Origin: Limosilactobacillus rudii | GTDB lineage: Bacteria; Bacillota; Bacilli; Lactobacillales; Lactobacillaceae | Direction of reading: 5' to 3' | Assembly: GCF_014145455.1 (NCBI RefSeq) | Contig: NZ_JACIVB010000049.1 | Location: 1 to 64,000, forward strand | Length of the DNA stretch: 64,000 bases | Part shown: piece after piece, positions 51,557-62,389 of the stretch | Numbering within the stretch: position 1 is the stretch's first letter | Layout of the letters: each line of letters begins with the position of its first letter | Program-made: the position numbers and the translations under genes | The notes under the pieces: model-generated | What the model saw: the letters and a program-made list of their open reading frames with translations, nothing else | The model's database searches: none | What the model was told of the DNA's origin: nothing

Positions 51557-52048
51557 ATGGGTGAAATAAGATTAATCTGGGCAGAAGACTTAGATGGGTG
51601 GATTGGTAAAGAAAATACCATACCATGGCATGTGTCAGCGGACATGAAGCATTTTCGACACCAAACGTTAGGCTATCCAATTGTGATGGGCCGGAAGACA
51701 TTTGAGTCTCTTGGGAATAAACCGTTGCCTAAACGTAAAAACATTATTTTAACTAACCATCAACTTAGTGTTTCAGGAGTAGTTGTCGTCCATTCGTTAA
51801 GTGAATTAAAAGCGTATTTTCAAAAACATGATGCTGATTATTATGTTATTGGTGGCGCAACTATTTATAAACAATTACTCCCTCTCGCAACAAAGTTATA
51901 TCGAACAGTTATCAATAAAAGAATCGATGGCGATACAAAAATGCCAGCAATCAATTATGATCGCTGGCACTTAGTTAAACAAGTCAATTACGATGAGAAT
52001 GGTCGCTTAATTTGTCGTTTTGAGGAATGGCAATTAGACGTACAATAA
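51557..52048 (+). CDS. dfrA: dihydrofolate reductase
   Basis: 163 residues from ATG 51557 (CTAGGAGA upstream). IRLIWAEDLDGWIGKENTIPWH, MGRKTFESLG and YVIGGATIYKQLLP are DHFR motifs. Coupled with thyA in folate recycling. Its 3' end overlaps the convergent haemolysin III-type gene by 15 nt. Confidence 0.96.
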   Translation: MGEIRLIWAEDLDGWIGKENTIPWHVSADMKHFRHQTLGYPIVMGRKTFESLGNKPLPKRKNIILTNHQLSVSGVVVVHSLSELKAYFQKHDADYYVIGGATIYKQLLPLATKLYRTVINKRIDGDTKMPAINYDRWHLVKQVNYDENGRLICRFEEWQLDVQ

Positions 52049-52678
52049 AATTGAGAAATACATTAAGATTGTTCCAATTAGTACGAATATATGCCAAATA
52101 AGATGTGTATAAAGGGTAGGACGACTATAAAATAGGGCACCAATTGTAAAGGCAAGTCCGCCTAGTAATAATAATCCAAAACCAACAGGTCCTAGTGCCC
52201 GCCATAGTGGCATAAAAGCAACAAGACAAAGCCATCCCATTAAAATATAAATAATAGTAGAGTATTTACTCTTATGTTTAAGCCAGATACATTTATAAAC
52301 AATTCCAATAACGGAAAGCCCCCAGATAACGCCAAAGATAGTCCAACCCAGCCATCCGCCGATGCTAACAAGACAATAAGGAGTATAGGTGGCAGCAATG
52401 AGGACAAAAATCATTGAGTGATCTAAAATTTGAAATACTCGTTTAGCGCGTGTGAAAATAAGTGCGTGAAACAAGGTTGATGAAAGATAAAAAAGAATTA
52501 AAGCACTGCCATAAATAGTAAATGTTACTATTCGCATGGGACTTCCAGTATGGACGGCTCGAATAATTAATAAAATTAAACCAGCAATTGATAGACCGGC
52601 ACCAATCCCGTGTGTAACCGCATTTCCGATTTCTACTAAAAGGGTATCGCGATTCTTAGTATTATTTTCTGTAGTCAT
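52034..52678 (-). CDS. haemolysin III / TrhA family membrane protein
   Basis: 214 residues from ATG 52678 (AGAAAGGGG upstream on the minus strand); a longer frame to 52714 lacks a ribosome site. Seven membrane segments; YLSSTLFHAL, LDHSMIFVLIAATYTPYCL and THLIWHIFVLIG hold the conserved Ser/His/Asp of this PAQR-related family. Role in membrane homeostasis in other bacteria; haemolytic action not implied. Confidence 0.9.
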   Translation of the reverse strand: MTTENNTKNRDTLLVEIGNAVTHGIGAGLSIAGLILLIIRAVHTGSPMRIVTFTIYGSALILFYLSSTLFHALIFTRAKRVFQILDHSMIFVLIAATYTPYCLVSIGGWLGWTIFGVIWGLSVIGIVYKCIWLKHKSKYSTIIYILMGWLCLVAFMPLWRALGPVGFGLLLLGGLAFTIGALFYSRPTLYTHLIWHIFVLIGTILMYFSILLYV

Positions 52679-52791
52679 CAAAAGACCCCTTTCTAAAGAC
52701 CAATGAATTCTCACATTATTTTTGGTATACTATATGAATAGCAATTAACCTTACAAAATTAGATATAATTGAGTATAATAGTATTAAAAAT

Positions 52792-52822
52792 TAATTATCT
52801 AGTTCTGATTACTAGATAATTA
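52792..52822. promoter_or_regulatory. 12-bp perfect inverted repeat upstream of degV
   Basis: TAATTATCTAGT and ACTAGATAATTA separated by 7 nt. It lies 35 nt before the degV start, in the leader or promoter, so operator or attenuator are both possible. Confidence 0.5.
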
Positions 52823-52856
52823 TAGCACAAATTGTTCAGGAAGAGTGGTAAGTTTC

Positions 52857-53699
52857 ATGGCAAAGATAAAAATTGTTTGTGATTCATCAGCTGGATTAGC
52901 AGATGAAGAAATAAAAAAGTATAACATTACAATTATACCATTAAGTGTGATGGTTGATGGGACGGTATATGTTGAACGTGAAACGATTACAAATGATCAG
53001 TTCCCAGCAATGATGAAAAACGCTAAGTCGTTACCTAAGACTTCTCAACCGCCAATTGGTAAATTCGTTGATGCGTTTGATAAGCTAGGCGAAGACGGTA
53101 GTGAAGTGTTATGTGTTACCATGATGGAATCAATTAGTGGAACAGTTCACGCAGCAGAACAAGCAGCTGGAATGACTAAGACAAAGGTTACTGTTTACGA
53201 TTCTCAGACTACTGACCAAGGCATGGCTTTTCAAATAGTGGAAGCTGCTAAAGTAATTGAAGATGGCGGTAGTGTTGACGACGCTATTGAAAAGATGAAA
53301 AGTGTTCTCAGTAAATCCAAGCTTTATTTAGCAATTGATAATCTTGATAATTTAGTTGCTGGAGGACGAATTAGTAAATTTGCGGGGGCTGTTTCAAATC
53401 TACTTAATATTAAGGTTATGCTTCAAGTATATAATGGTCAAATTCATATTGAATCTAAGGGCCGGGGTCTAAAGTCTATCCATAAGGAATGGGGAAAAAT
53501 TCTTGATGAGATGGCGCAGGGACCTAAGGTTAAAAAGATTGGGATATCTCATGTAGACGCTGGTAAAGAAGTAGATCGATTATTAGCAAACTTAAAAGAA
53601 CTTTACCCTAATATTGATGTAACAGTCAGAGAAACGGTGCCAATTATTGCTACTCATACGGGAATGGGTGCTTGTTGTCTTTTATACTATACTGAATAA
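52857..53699 (+). CDS. degV: DegV family fatty-acid-binding protein
   Basis: 280 residues from ATG 52857 (GGAAGAGTGG upstream). KIVCDSSAGL, SLPKTSQPPIGKF and AIDNLDNLVAGGRISKFAGA are DegV/FakB motifs; FakB proteins present fatty acids to the kinase FakA. Single gene with its own leader. Confidence 0.93.
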   Translation: MAKIKIVCDSSAGLADEEIKKYNITIIPLSVMVDGTVYVERETITNDQFPAMMKNAKSLPKTSQPPIGKFVDAFDKLGEDGSEVLCVTMMESISGTVHAAEQAAGMTKTKVTVYDSQTTDQGMAFQIVEAAKVIEDGGSVDDAIEKMKSVLSKSKLYLAIDNLDNLVAGGRISKFAGAVSNLLNIKVMLQVYNGQIHIESKGRGLKSIHKEWGKILDEMAQGPKVKKIGISHVDAGKEVDRLLANLKELYPNIDVTVRETVPIIATHTGMGACCLLYYTE

Positions 53700-53807
53700 T
53701 ATAAGGATAAGAAGATTGTACACCTGGCCTGAATAGCTAATCATGTAAAGCATAAGCTAGCTTATTGGGCTTATCATTTTATTGTGAATTAGTCATAAAA
53801 CTAGTGG

Positions 53808-53845
53808 GGCTGAGAAAAAGCAAAGGTTTTTTCTCAGCCTTTATT
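53808..53845 (+). terminator. degV terminator
   Basis: GGCTGAGAAAAA pairs with TTTTTTCTCAGCC; T-rich continuation. Confidence 0.85.
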
Positions 53846-53869
53846 TCTTAACATAATGAGGTACAGTAG

Positions 53870-54796
53870 ATGAAAAAGTGGAAACGATTATTATTAGTTG
53901 TATTGGTTATGGTGGGTGTTATTGGCGGAGGATGGTATGCTTATAATTCTTCGATTACAACGATGACTCGTGATACCAAATCAGTTGCACCAAAATATAT
54001 TGAGAAGAAAAATGTTAGATTAGTTGCTCTTGGTGATTCTCTTACTCATGGACAGGGAGATGAGGATAACAATGGCGGCTACGTTGGAATAATAAAAAGT
54101 AAAATTGAACATCATTATAAACAAACCAAGGTTACAACTATTAATTATGGGGTTACTGGCGATCGGTCAGATCAGATCCTTGACCGGGTCGATCAACAGT
54201 CACAATTGAGAAAAGATTTACAAGCTGCTGATGTAATTACAATGACAGTTGGTGGTAATGATTTAATGCAAATTTTGGAGAAGAATGTTATGGGATCTGA
54301 AAATCAGGTTACAAGCAGCGTTCGTAAGGGTGAAAAGACATACCAACAAAAATTAGTAAAATTGTTTAACGCGGTCCGTCAAGAAAATCCCAAGGCCCCA
54401 ATTTTTGTGATGAGTATTTATAACCCTTTTTATACTTATTTTCCAGATGTGACAATAATTGATCAGTCTATTGGTGAGTGGAATCAAACAACCCAAAATG
54501 CAATGAGTAATTACCATTATATGTATTTTGTCGATATTAATAAAGTGATGTCGTATGGACAATATCAAACCAAAAACCAACAACAAAAATTAATAAAAGA
54601 GGAAAAGCAAGCAAACCAAGGGAAAGTCAGTCAAAAACGTGTAATTGAAATAATGAACCATAAGGACCAAAATTTGAATAAGTATATTTCAACCACAGAT
54701 AATTTTCACCCTAATCATGCTGGATATAGTCAAATTGCAGCACGATTATTTGATTCAATGGAAAAACACGATAGTTGGGAGTTTACAAGGAGGTAA
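53870..54796 (+). CDS. ypmR: SGNH/GDSL lipase-like protein, membrane anchored (YpmR)
   Basis: 308 residues. N-terminal membrane anchor (LLLVVLVMVGVIGGGWYAY), then GDSLTHGQGDEDN (nucleophile Ser), YGVTGDRSDQIL, TVGGNDL and DNFHPNHAGY (Asp/His). An extracellular SGNH hydrolase. Paired with ypmS as in Bacillus. Confidence 0.88.
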   Translation: MKKWKRLLLVVLVMVGVIGGGWYAYNSSITTMTRDTKSVAPKYIEKKNVRLVALGDSLTHGQGDEDNNGGYVGIIKSKIEHHYKQTKVTTINYGVTGDRSDQILDRVDQQSQLRKDLQAADVITMTVGGNDLMQILEKNVMGSENQVTSSVRKGEKTYQQKLVKLFNAVRQENPKAPIFVMSIYNPFYTYFPDVTIIDQSIGEWNQTTQNAMSNYHYMYFVDINKVMSYGQYQTKNQQQKLIKEEKQANQGKVSQKRVIEIMNHKDQNLNKYISTTDNFHPNHAGYSQIAARLFDSMEKHDSWEFTRR

Positions 54797-54798
54797 AA

Positions 54799-55401
54799 AT
54801 GAACGAAACGAAAACAAAACATATTAATTGGTGGAAATGGGCTTTTCTCTGCCTAGTTGCAGTGATCGTTATTGGGTGTGGTGTAGTCTTAAATAAGGCA
54901 ACCGCTCCTGCACCAAATACTACAATTACAAAACCAGTTAAACCGAGTGATTCATCGGTTACGGTTGAATTAAATAAAAAGCAAGTAAATGCATTGGCGG
55001 CAAATTACTTAAATGAATTCTTGAAGGGGCAAAAAATTCGTTATGATTTTATCGTTGGTGATAAGTATGCTACCCTGACAGGGAACACTAAATTTTTAGG
55101 TGCTAATGTTCGTTTTGCGATTAATTTTATTCCTGAGCGGATGAATAATGGAAATGTTTTGTTACGGGCAAAAGGATTGACGGTTGGTCGGTTAAACATT
55201 CCAATTAAATTTGTGATGGGATACATCGCCAAAAATTACGACATTCCTAAATGGGTAACGATTAATCCAAAGAAGAAGACAGTTCTATTGGATCTTAATC
55301 GTTATAGTAAACATCGCTCCTTAAAGTATTCAGCTCAGGAAATAAATATGGAGGAAGGTCAATTTAAATTCCTCATTACAGTACCAACTAATAATAAATA
55401 A
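54799..55401 (+). CDS. ypmS: YpmS-like membrane-anchored protein
   Basis: 200 residues from ATG 54799 (AAGGAGG upstream). One membrane segment (residues about 12-30), then an extracellular beta-rich domain ([40 protein letters not shown]) of the DUF2140/YpmS family. Likely works with ypmR at the cell surface. Confidence 0.88.
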   Translation: MNETKTKHINWWKWAFLCLVAVIVIGCGVVLNKATAPAPNTTITKPVKPSDSSVTVELNKKQVNALAANYLNEFLKGQKIRYDFIVGDKYATLTGNTKFLGANVRFAINFIPERMNNGNVLLRAKGLTVGRLNIPIKFVMGYIAKNYDIPKWVTINPKKKTVLLDLNRYSKHRSLKYSAQEINMEEGQFKFLITVPTNNK

Positions 55402-55418
55402 TATGGGAGGAAAATAAA

Positions 55419-55640
55419 ATGCGGATGAGCTTTTATCATTTTTTGATGACGCAAAGAAATCCTAATAGTGCAGATGAGGTTCAACAATTTGCTAATAACG
55501 CATTCTTTGATTCGGCATTTCCTAAACAATCAACTGATTTTGAAGAGATCTCGAAGTATTTGGAAGAGAATGCAGATTATTTACCATCAATGACAATTTT
55601 TGATGAATCATGGCAGCGATACATTGATGCCATGAATTAA
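55419..55640 (+). CDS. yozE: YozE family small protein
   Basis: 73 residues, ATG behind [26 protein letters not shown]...[20 protein letters not shown] is a typical SAM-like YozE protein. Precedes rbgA by 14 nt. Confidence 0.9.
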   Translation: MRMSFYHFLMTQRNPNSADEVQQFANNAFFDSAFPKQSTDFEEISKYLEENADYLPSMTIFDESWQRYIDAMN

Positions 55641-55654
55641 GGGAGGAGAAAGAA

Positions 55655-56527
55655 ATGGCAACAATACAATGGTTTCCTGGACACATGGCAAAAGCGCTAC
55701 GACAGATTCGCGAACAGATGCCATTAGTGGATATTTTATTTGAATTGGTTGATGCGCGGGTTCCGTATTCATCACAAAACCCAGAAGTGGCATTAGCTGC
55801 AGGCGATAAGCCTAAATTATTAATTATGACTAAAACTGACCTTGCAGATCGTCAAAGGTTGAATGAGTGGCTAACTTATTATAAAAATCATGGGCAGCCA
55901 GTATTAGCACTTGATTCACGTCAAAATAATGTTGCAAAAGTTGTTACAGCTAAAAGTAAGGAGATTCTTCGTGATAAGCTTGCTGATGAACAAGCGAAGG
56001 GGATGAAGAAGCGACCGATAAGGGCAATGTGTGTTGGTGTCCCTAATGTTGGTAAGTCGACATTATTGAATCATCTTGTGAAAAAGAATGTTGCAGCTAC
56101 GGGCAATCGACCGGGAGTAACTACTGGTCAACAATGGCTGCGATCATCTGCTGAACTGGAGCTTTTAGATACGCCTGGAGTATTGTGGCATAAGTTTGCT
56201 ACCCCTAAACAAGGAACGATGCTGGCCCTTTCAGGAGCAATTAAAGACAGCTTATACGCAAAAGATGATGTTGCTTTATTTGCGCTTGATTATTTACGGC
56301 AATACCAGCCAGAAAAGTTAAAAGAACGCTATCATTTAACCGATGAAGAGCTAAGTGAAGATATTGCTAATCCGGAATTATTATTAACAATTACAGCGAA
56401 AATGGGTTTTCGTGATGATTATGATCGGGCAAGTGAACGCTTGATATTCGATCTGCGAAAGGGAAAATTAGGACCGATTACCCTTGAAGTTCCAGCAGAT
56501 TTAAATGAGGATGGGTTAAATGAGTAA
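55655..56527 (+). CDS. rbgA: ribosome biogenesis GTPase RbgA (YlqF)
   Basis: 290 residues. Circularly permuted GTPase: IQWFPGHMAKALRQI, TKTDLAD (G4) before GVPNVGKST (G1) and DTPG (G3). Helps late 50S assembly. Overlaps rnhB by 8 nt. Confidence 0.96.
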   Translation: MATIQWFPGHMAKALRQIREQMPLVDILFELVDARVPYSSQNPEVALAAGDKPKLLIMTKTDLADRQRLNEWLTYYKNHGQPVLALDSRQNNVAKVVTAKSKEILRDKLADEQAKGMKKRPIRAMCVGVPNVGKSTLLNHLVKKNVAATGNRPGVTTGQQWLRSSAELELLDTPGVLWHKFATPKQGTMLALSGAIKDSLYAKDDVALFALDYLRQYQPEKLKERYHLTDEELSEDIANPELLLTITAKMGFRDDYDRASERLIFDLRKGKLGPITLEVPADLNEDGLNE

Positions 56528-57290
56528 AGAGACGATTAGTCAAATAAAAGAGCACCTATTAACAGTTCAAAGGCTCGATGACCCATATATCCAATCAATA
56601 GTTGGCGATTCACGTAAGGGTGTTCAAACGGCAATTGGTCAGTTAAAACGACGCTTGGCTCGTCAGCATGAAGCTTATGCGGCCTTTAAAAAAAGGTTCA
56701 AATATGAAGAATACTACTGGCAAAGTGGCTGCCAATATGTTGCAGGAATGGATGAAGTAGGACGGGGGCCTTTAGCAGGACCGGTTGTTACCTGTGCAGT
56801 TATTTTGAATGCTGATTTTGATTTGGTAGGTGTAACTGATTCAAAACAGTTAAGTCGCCATGAGCGAGAAAATCTTTATCTAAAGATTATTAATGAGGCT
56901 GTTGAAGTAAGTATTGCAGTAAATGACCGTGATGTAATTGATAAATTAAATATTTATGCGGCAACCCAAGATGCAATGATTCGGGCTGTTAATCAGCTCC
57001 ATCATCGCCCAGACCATTTGATTGTTGACGCTGTTCCCTTAGCAGTCGATATTCCACAAACTACTTTAATTAAGGGCGATCAAAAGAGTATTAGTGTGGC
57101 AGCTGCTAGTATTGTAGCAAAAGAATATCGTGATCATTTAATGCGTGATTATGACTATGTATATCCCGGATATGGATTTGCACAGAATATGGGATATGGT
57201 ACGAAGGAACACTTAGCAGGCCTTGCAAAATTAGGCGCTTGTCCAATTCATCGTCGTTCTTTTAATCCTGTTCCAAAATATTTAAATTAA
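56520..57290 (+). CDS. rnhB: ribonuclease HII
   Basis: 256 residues. N-terminal extension of about 70 residues as in Bacillus RnhB, then GMDEVGRGPLAGPVV (Asp, Glu), DSKQLSRHERENL, IVDAVPL and SIVAKEYRD. Removes ribonucleotides and RNA primers from DNA. Confidence 0.96.
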   Translation: MSKETISQIKEHLLTVQRLDDPYIQSIVGDSRKGVQTAIGQLKRRLARQHEAYAAFKKRFKYEEYYWQSGCQYVAGMDEVGRGPLAGPVVTCAVILNADFDLVGVTDSKQLSRHERENLYLKIINEAVEVSIAVNDRDVIDKLNIYAATQDAMIRAVNQLHHRPDHLIVDAVPLAVDIPQTTLIKGDQKSISVAAASIVAKEYRDHLMRDYDYVYPGYGFAQNMGYGTKEHLAGLAKLGACPIHRRSFNPVPKYLN

Positions 57291-57354
57291 AAAATGCATT
57301 TTAAAAAAGTTTTCGTATATATATCTATGAAGATATGTTTATGGAGGCTTTTTT

Positions 57355-58218
57355 ATGTTACAAGTAAATGATTTTTTATTGCGATTAAGTCTATGTCGCG
57401 GAATTAGTTTAGTATCGAAATATCGTCTATGGGAATGTGCGCAGCGAACACGTTGTTTTAATAACATTAACTTTTTAATTGAGCATTCGAAGATTAGTTT
57501 GCGTAGCGCCACAGCATTTAAAAATAATTGGACTAGTAGTGACTTAGATAATACAGTCAAAATGAATAAGCAGGAACCTTTTATTACGATTGTAGATCCA
57601 TTGTATCCATTAAACTTGAAAGAGACTTATTGTCCACCGTTAGTGCTTTTTTACCGCGGAAATCTAAGCTTGCTTCATCAACCGTCAATTGGTGTTGTCG
57701 GTACCCGCCAAATTACAGCTTATGGTCAGAGTGCTCTGCGAGGATTATTACCGCCATTAATAAAACGGCAGATAGTTGTTATTAGTGGTCTCGCCCAGGG
57801 AGTAGACGGGCTTAGTCACGAACTTGCACTAAAGTATGGTGGGCAAACAATTGGTGTAATTGGATGTGGTCTAGATAAGGCATACCCACAGAATCATCAG
57901 CAATTGCAAAAAGATGTTGCTAGTCGAGGATTATTAATTTCTGAATATGGAATAGGAGAGCCGCCACTTGCTTATCATTTTCCTGAACGAAATCGAATTA
58001 TTGCAGGGCTGAGTGAAGTGGTGTTAGTGGTTGAAGCTAAAAAACGCAGCGGGAGTTTAATAACCGCTAATATTGCACTTGATGAAAATAGGTCGGTTTG
58101 CGCTGTGCCTGGGCGAATAGATGCTCCATTATCTGTTGGCTGTAATAGTTTGATTGCTGCTGGTGCTAAGCCAATATTAAAAACGCAGGATTTACTTGAT
58201 GAATTCCGTTTGGGCTAA
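57355..58218 (+). CDS. dprA: DNA processing protein DprA
   Basis: 287 residues, ATG behind ATGGAGG. Rossmann core: SIGVVGTRQITAYG, VISGLAQGVDGLSHE, TIGVIGCGLDKAYPQNH, PERNRIIAGLS. Loads RecA on incoming single-stranded DNA in transformation. Confidence 0.95.
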   Translation: MLQVNDFLLRLSLCRGISLVSKYRLWECAQRTRCFNNINFLIEHSKISLRSATAFKNNWTSSDLDNTVKMNKQEPFITIVDPLYPLNLKETYCPPLVLFYRGNLSLLHQPSIGVVGTRQITAYGQSALRGLLPPLIKRQIVVISGLAQGVDGLSHELALKYGGQTIGVIGCGLDKAYPQNHQQLQKDVASRGLLISEYGIGEPPLAYHFPERNRIIAGLSEVVLVVEAKKRSGSLITANIALDENRSVCAVPGRIDAPLSVGCNSLIAAGAKPILKTQDLLDEFRLG

Positions 58219-58350
58219 TAAGACTTGATTTATAAACAGTTTTTGATTAAAATATTTTTTTCAGTTAGAGATTATATTTGACATATGATGGTCAAATGGA
58301 TTAATAATATTATTGAATGAAATATTAAAAAACGTTAGGAGCCTACCAGA
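58219..58350 (+). promoter_or_regulatory. topA upstream region
   Basis: TTGACATATGATGGTCAA contains a TTGAC/GTCAA dyad, with TAATAT downstream and GTTAGGAG as ribosome site. A probable promoter; the -10 is not sharply defined. Confidence 0.45.
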
Positions 58351-60471
58351 ATGGCAACCAAAGCAACTAAAACGGCGACTAAAAAAACAACGCGTCGTCG
58401 CTCAAAAATAAAGAAAAACTTGGTGATTGTCGAATCGCCATCAAAAGCGAAAACAATTGGAAAATTTCTTGGGCGATCATATAAGGTCGTTGCAAGTTTA
58501 GGACATATCCGGGATCTACCAAAAAGTCGGATGGGAGTCGATATTGAACACGACTATACGCCAGACTATATTTCAATTCGTGGCAAGGGTGATGTCATTA
58601 AGGAATTACGGAAAGATGCCAAAAATGCAAAAGCAGTCTACTTGGCTTCTGACCCGGATCGTGAAGGAGAAGCAATTGCTTGGCACGTTTCCAATATTTT
58701 AAAACTTGATGATGACCGGAAAAATCGTGTTACCTTTAATGAGATCACTAAAGATGCGGTTAAAGAAGCCTTTAAAGAGCCACGAACAATTAATATGGAC
58801 TTGGTAGATGCGCAACAAGCACGACGGGTATTAGACCGGTTAGTAGGTTATTCTATTAGTCCAATTCTCTGGAAAAAAGTCAAGAAGGGCTTGAGTGCTG
58901 GTCGTGTACAGTCAGTTGCCCTTTATTTGATTATTCAACGTGAAAATGAAATCAAAAACTTTAAGCCAGAAGAGTACTGGACAATTGATGCGGATTTTAA
59001 GAAGGGAAAAGAAGAATTTAAGGCTAGCTTTTATGGTGAAAATGGTAAAAAGGTTGCCTTAAAGAGTAATGATGACGTTCAAAGTATTCTTGCTAAAATT
59101 GACAAGAAAAAAGATTTTGAAGTTACAAAGGTTACTAAACGTGAGCGTCGCCGGCAACCACAACCACCATATACGACGTCCACCATGCAGCAAGATGCTA
59201 ACAGGCGCTTGAATTTCCGAACACGGAAGACGATGATGGCTGCGCAAATGTTATATGAAGGTATTGACATTAAAGAAGGGGCTCCGGTGGGGTTAATCAC
59301 TTATATGCGGACAGACTCTACTCGAATTGCATCCGTTGCAAAGCATGAAGCATCAAATTATATTCATGAAAACTATGGTGGCGAATATGCAGCGGTTAAG
59401 CCAGTCAAAGGAAAGTTACCAGAAGGGGCGCAGGATGCTCATGAAGCAATTCGTCCTACATCTGTGTATCGAACTCCAGCAAAGATGAAGCAGTATTTAA
59501 CTAATGACCAATATAAGCTATATAGTTTAATTTGGTCACGATTTGTTGCAAGTCAAATGACAGCAGAAGTGATTGATACAATGAGTGTAAACTTGCAACA
59601 AAATGGTGTTGATTTCCGTGCGAACGGCTCTAAGGTAAAGTTTCCTGGTTTTACTAAGGTTTATAAACGTGGCACTGAAAAGGATAATATATTGCCGGAA
59701 CTTGCAGAAGGCGATGCTGCCCAGATGATTAAGGATGATCCAGCCCAACACTTTACTCAACCCCCTGCTCGTTATACAGAAGCATCACTAATCAAGACAT
59801 TGGAAGAAAATGGTGTCGGTCGGCCTTCAACTTATGCTCCAACTCTCGATACAATTCAGCGGCGTTATTATGTTCGTTTAGTATCCCGGCATTTTGAACC
59901 TACCGAATTAGGAGAAATTGTTAACAGAATTATCGAAAAACAATTTCCAGATATTGTAAATGTCCAATTTACTGCTGATATTGAAGGTAAGCTTGATGAG
60001 ATTGAAGAAGGTAAGCAAAATTGGATTAAGGTTATTGATAAATTCTATCAACCATTTTCTAAGGAAGTTGATGCAGCTGAAGAAGAGGTTGATAAGATTG
60101 AGATGAAAGATGAGTTAGCGGGTACTGACTGTGAAATTTGCGGTGCGCCAATGGTAATTAAAATGGGACGTTATGGTAAGTTTTACGCATGTTCACGCTT
60201 CCCTAATTGTCGTAACACAAAGGCGATTGTAAAGGATATCGGAATCACATGTCCTAAGTGTAAGAAAGGGACTGTTGTGGAACGAAAGTCAAAGAAGAAT
60301 CGTACTTTCTATGGTTGTTCCCGTTATCCAGAATGTGACTTTGTTTCATGGGATAAGCCAGTCGGTCGAGACTGTCCTAAAGATGGGCATTTTCTTGTTG
60401 AGAAAAAAGTCAAGGGTGGCAAACAAGTTATTTGTCCTAATGGTGACTACAAAGAAGAAATTCAGAAGTAA
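58351..60471 (+). CDS. topA: DNA topoisomerase I
   Basis: 706 residues. Basic N-terminal extension (about 20 Lys/Arg/Thr residues), TOPRIM start [17 protein letters not shown] with DPDREGE, active-site Tyr in [12 protein letters not shown], and three C-terminal zinc-ribbon-like units (CEICGAPMV...CSRFPNC; CPKCKKG...CSRYPEC; a degenerate CPKDG...CPNGD). Relaxes negative supercoils. Follows dprA as in other Firmicutes. Confidence 0.97.
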   Translation: MATKATKTATKKTTRRRSKIKKNLVIVESPSKAKTIGKFLGRSYKVVASLGHIRDLPKSRMGVDIEHDYTPDYISIRGKGDVIKELRKDAKNAKAVYLASDPDREGEAIAWHVSNILKLDDDRKNRVTFNEITKDAVKEAFKEPRTINMDLVDAQQARRVLDRLVGYSISPILWKKVKKGLSAGRVQSVALYLIIQRENEIKNFKPEEYWTIDADFKKGKEEFKASFYGENGKKVALKSNDDVQSILAKIDKKKDFEVTKVTKRERRRQPQPPYTTSTMQQDANRRLNFRTRKTMMAAQMLYEGIDIKEGAPVGLITYMRTDSTRIASVAKHEASNYIHENYGGEYAAVKPVKGKLPEGAQDAHEAIRPTSVYRTPAKMKQYLTNDQYKLYSLIWSRFVASQMTAEVIDTMSVNLQQNGVDFRANGSKVKFPGFTKVYKRGTEKDNILPELAEGDAAQMIKDDPAQHFTQPPARYTEASLIKTLEENGVGRPSTYAPTLDTIQRRYYVRLVSRHFEPTELGEIVNRIIEKQFPDIVNVQFTADIEGKLDEIEEGKQNWIKVIDKFYQPFSKEVDAAEEEVDKIEMKDELAGTDCEICGAPMVIKMGRYGKFYACSRFPNCRNTKAIVKDIGITCPKCKKGTVVERKSKKNRTFYGCSRYPECDFVSWDKPVGRDCPKDGHFLVEKKVKGGKQVICPNGDYKEEIQK

Positions 60472-60521
60472 AACAAGAATATTATTTTTACTGAATTTTA
60501 CTAATGTCAAACTATTGAAAG

Positions 60522-60561
60522 AGCTTCCAAAATCTGCTATTGTGCGTGTGGAAGCTTTTTT
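60522..60561 (+). terminator. topA terminator
   Basis: AGCTTCCA pairs with TGGAAGCT, followed by T6. Confidence 0.85.
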
Positions 60562-60607
60562 GTATACTTAATGTTAAACGCTTATCATTTGAAGGGATCG
60601 ATAACAT

Positions 60608-61486
60608 ATGATTACTTTACAGAACCCACAATTAACGATTCAAATTAATGAATTAGGTGCTCAATTACACAGTATTAAGCGGCATGATAATCAAATTGAA
60701 TATTTATGGCAAGGCGATCCTGCTTCATGGAAGCGGCAAGCTCCGATTCTCTTTCCTTTTGTTGGCCGGCTTAAAAATGATCAATATCGTTATGGCGGCA
60801 AAATTTATCATCAGACGCAACATGGCTTTGCTCGTGACCGCCAGTTTAATGTTATCGAGCAAACACCAACAATGGTAATACTGGAACAGCATGATGATGC
60901 TAAGACTTTACAGGTATTTCCATTTTCATTTAAGCTTCAGGTAAAGTATGAATTGAAGGAGGATAAGTTAGTCGTTGATTATCGGGTAACAAATCCGAGC
61001 GCAGATAAAACTTTACTTTATGCGATAGGAGCCCATCCAGGATTTAATATGCCGTTAACAAATACTGGAACCTTTAATCAGACACAATTATCTGTCTGGC
61101 CGGCTGAAGAGTATTCGCGGATTCTTTTGGAAGGACCGTATAATGATTCCGAGCATCCGCAATTAATTAATATGAAAGAAGCACGGATGCTTAATCATGA
61201 CGACTTTAATCATGATGCGATCATTTTTAAGACAGCTGGGGGTCATTTTAAGGTTAAATTAACGGACACCGTAGCTAATCATGGTGTTATTGTTGATACT
61301 TTTGCCACTGAGTATGTTGGAGTTTGGTCTCAATATCCGGCAACTGCACCATTTGTATGTGTTGAACCATGGTGGGGGATTGCTGATAATGTCAATGGTG
61401 ATGGTGAGTTGCTACATAAGCAAGGAATGCACCGCTTAGCGCCTGCAGAGTCAGATAATTATAACTTTAGTATTAAGCCATTTTAA
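60608..61486 (+). CDS. aldose 1-epimerase family protein (LacX-like)
   Basis: 292 residues. Galactose-mutarotase fold: INELGAQLHSIKR, PILFPFVGRLKNDQYRY, HGFARDRQFNV (catalytic His), YAIGAHPGFNMP (second His), and FVCVEPWWGIADN (catalytic Glu). Acts on a sugar or sugar-phosphate; exact substrate unknown. Confidence 0.88.
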   Translation: MITLQNPQLTIQINELGAQLHSIKRHDNQIEYLWQGDPASWKRQAPILFPFVGRLKNDQYRYGGKIYHQTQHGFARDRQFNVIEQTPTMVILEQHDDAKTLQVFPFSFKLQVKYELKEDKLVVDYRVTNPSADKTLLYAIGAHPGFNMPLTNTGTFNQTQLSVWPAEEYSRILLEGPYNDSEHPQLINMKEARMLNHDDFNHDAIIFKTAGGHFKVKLTDTVANHGVIVDTFATEYVGVWSQYPATAPFVCVEPWWGIADNVNGDGELLHKQGMHRLAPAESDNYNFSIKPF

Positions 61487-61489
61487 AAA

Positions 61490-61532
61490 TAAAATGAGAG
61501 GCAACAAAAATGCTGTCCTCTCATTTTTATTT
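61490..61532. terminator. bidirectional terminator between convergent genes
   Basis: AAAATGAGAGG (61491-61501) pairs with CCTCTCATTTTT (61517-61528), with A/T extension on both sides. Confidence 0.9.
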
Positions 61533-62153
61533 ATGCTTCTTTTGTCGGAGATAGTAACCGAGGCCAAAGCTAACCATCGACTCTTTTCCTGATAAAATTC
61601 GTTGGATATTTGATACGTGACGGTAGACTACAATAGCTGTTAATATTCCGGCAACAATTGATAGTATCCAGTCGTGAATGAAAAGGGCAATAACAAAAAT
61701 TGCGGATATCCCGATCATGCTTGCCATGCTAACCATACTAGTTAAGCACAGGACCGCAATGAAAATTAAACAGGCAATTAGAAAAAGTAGTGGATTATAT
61801 GCAAGTAAAATACCAGCACTAGTAGCTACAGCCTTGCCACCTTGAAAATTATCAAAAATTGATGCCGTGTGTCCTAAACTGGCAAATAAACCAATCAATA
61901 GGGGATTGACAGTACCTGAAACGCCTAGAAAATATGGTTGGCTAGCGGCTAAGGTACCTTTTAGAACATCGATAATAAGAACTACCACGCCAGCTTTGAA
62001 ACCCAGCGTTCGGAACGTGTTAGTAGTCCCAATATTACCACTGCCAAGCTTACGAATATCTTTATGGTAAATATATTTGCCAATCCATAGGCCGGTAGGA
62101 ATTGAGCCAAGTAGATAGGCGATAATAATCATTCCGATAATTTTAAAAATCAT
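61527..62153 (-). CDS. plsY: glycerol-3-phosphate acyltransferase PlsY
   Basis: 208 residues, five or more membrane segments. [33 protein letters not shown] and [15 protein letters not shown] (catalytic and phosphate loops) are PlsY motifs. Transfers acyl from acyl-phosphate to glycerol-3-phosphate. Divergent from parE, the usual arrangement in Firmicutes. Confidence 0.95.
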   Translation of the reverse strand: MIFKIIGMIIIAYLLGSIPTGLWIGKYIYHKDIRKLGSGNIGTTNTFRTLGFKAGVVVLIIDVLKGTLAASQPYFLGVSGTVNPLLIGLFASLGHTASIFDNFQGGKAVATSAGILLAYNPLLFLIACLIFIAVLCLTSMVSMASMIGISAIFVIALFIHDWILSIVAGILTAIVVYRHVSNIQRILSGKESMVSFGLGYYLRQKKHK

Positions 62154-62389
62154 TATAATAGCTCCTTAATAATAGCCTTCACAGCATTTAAGCATAGCAT
62201 GAATAGAGCTTTTTCACCACTAATAAATGAGGATTTATGAAGTGAATTTGCGAAAGATGCAAGTTTTGAGTATTATTCAATATGGATTGAATTTGTATAG
62301 TTTTAAGCTTTACAATTAATAAACGTAAATGGTACAATAATTTTTCGAACATACGTTTAGACATTAAATTGGCAATGGGAGGTCATTTT
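62154..62389. promoter_or_regulatory. plsY-parE divergent promoter region
   Basis: No gene. For parE: TTTACA (62309), 18-nt spacer, TACAAT (62333-62338). The plsY promoter must read left from the other end, but I could not fix its boxes. Confidence 0.55.
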
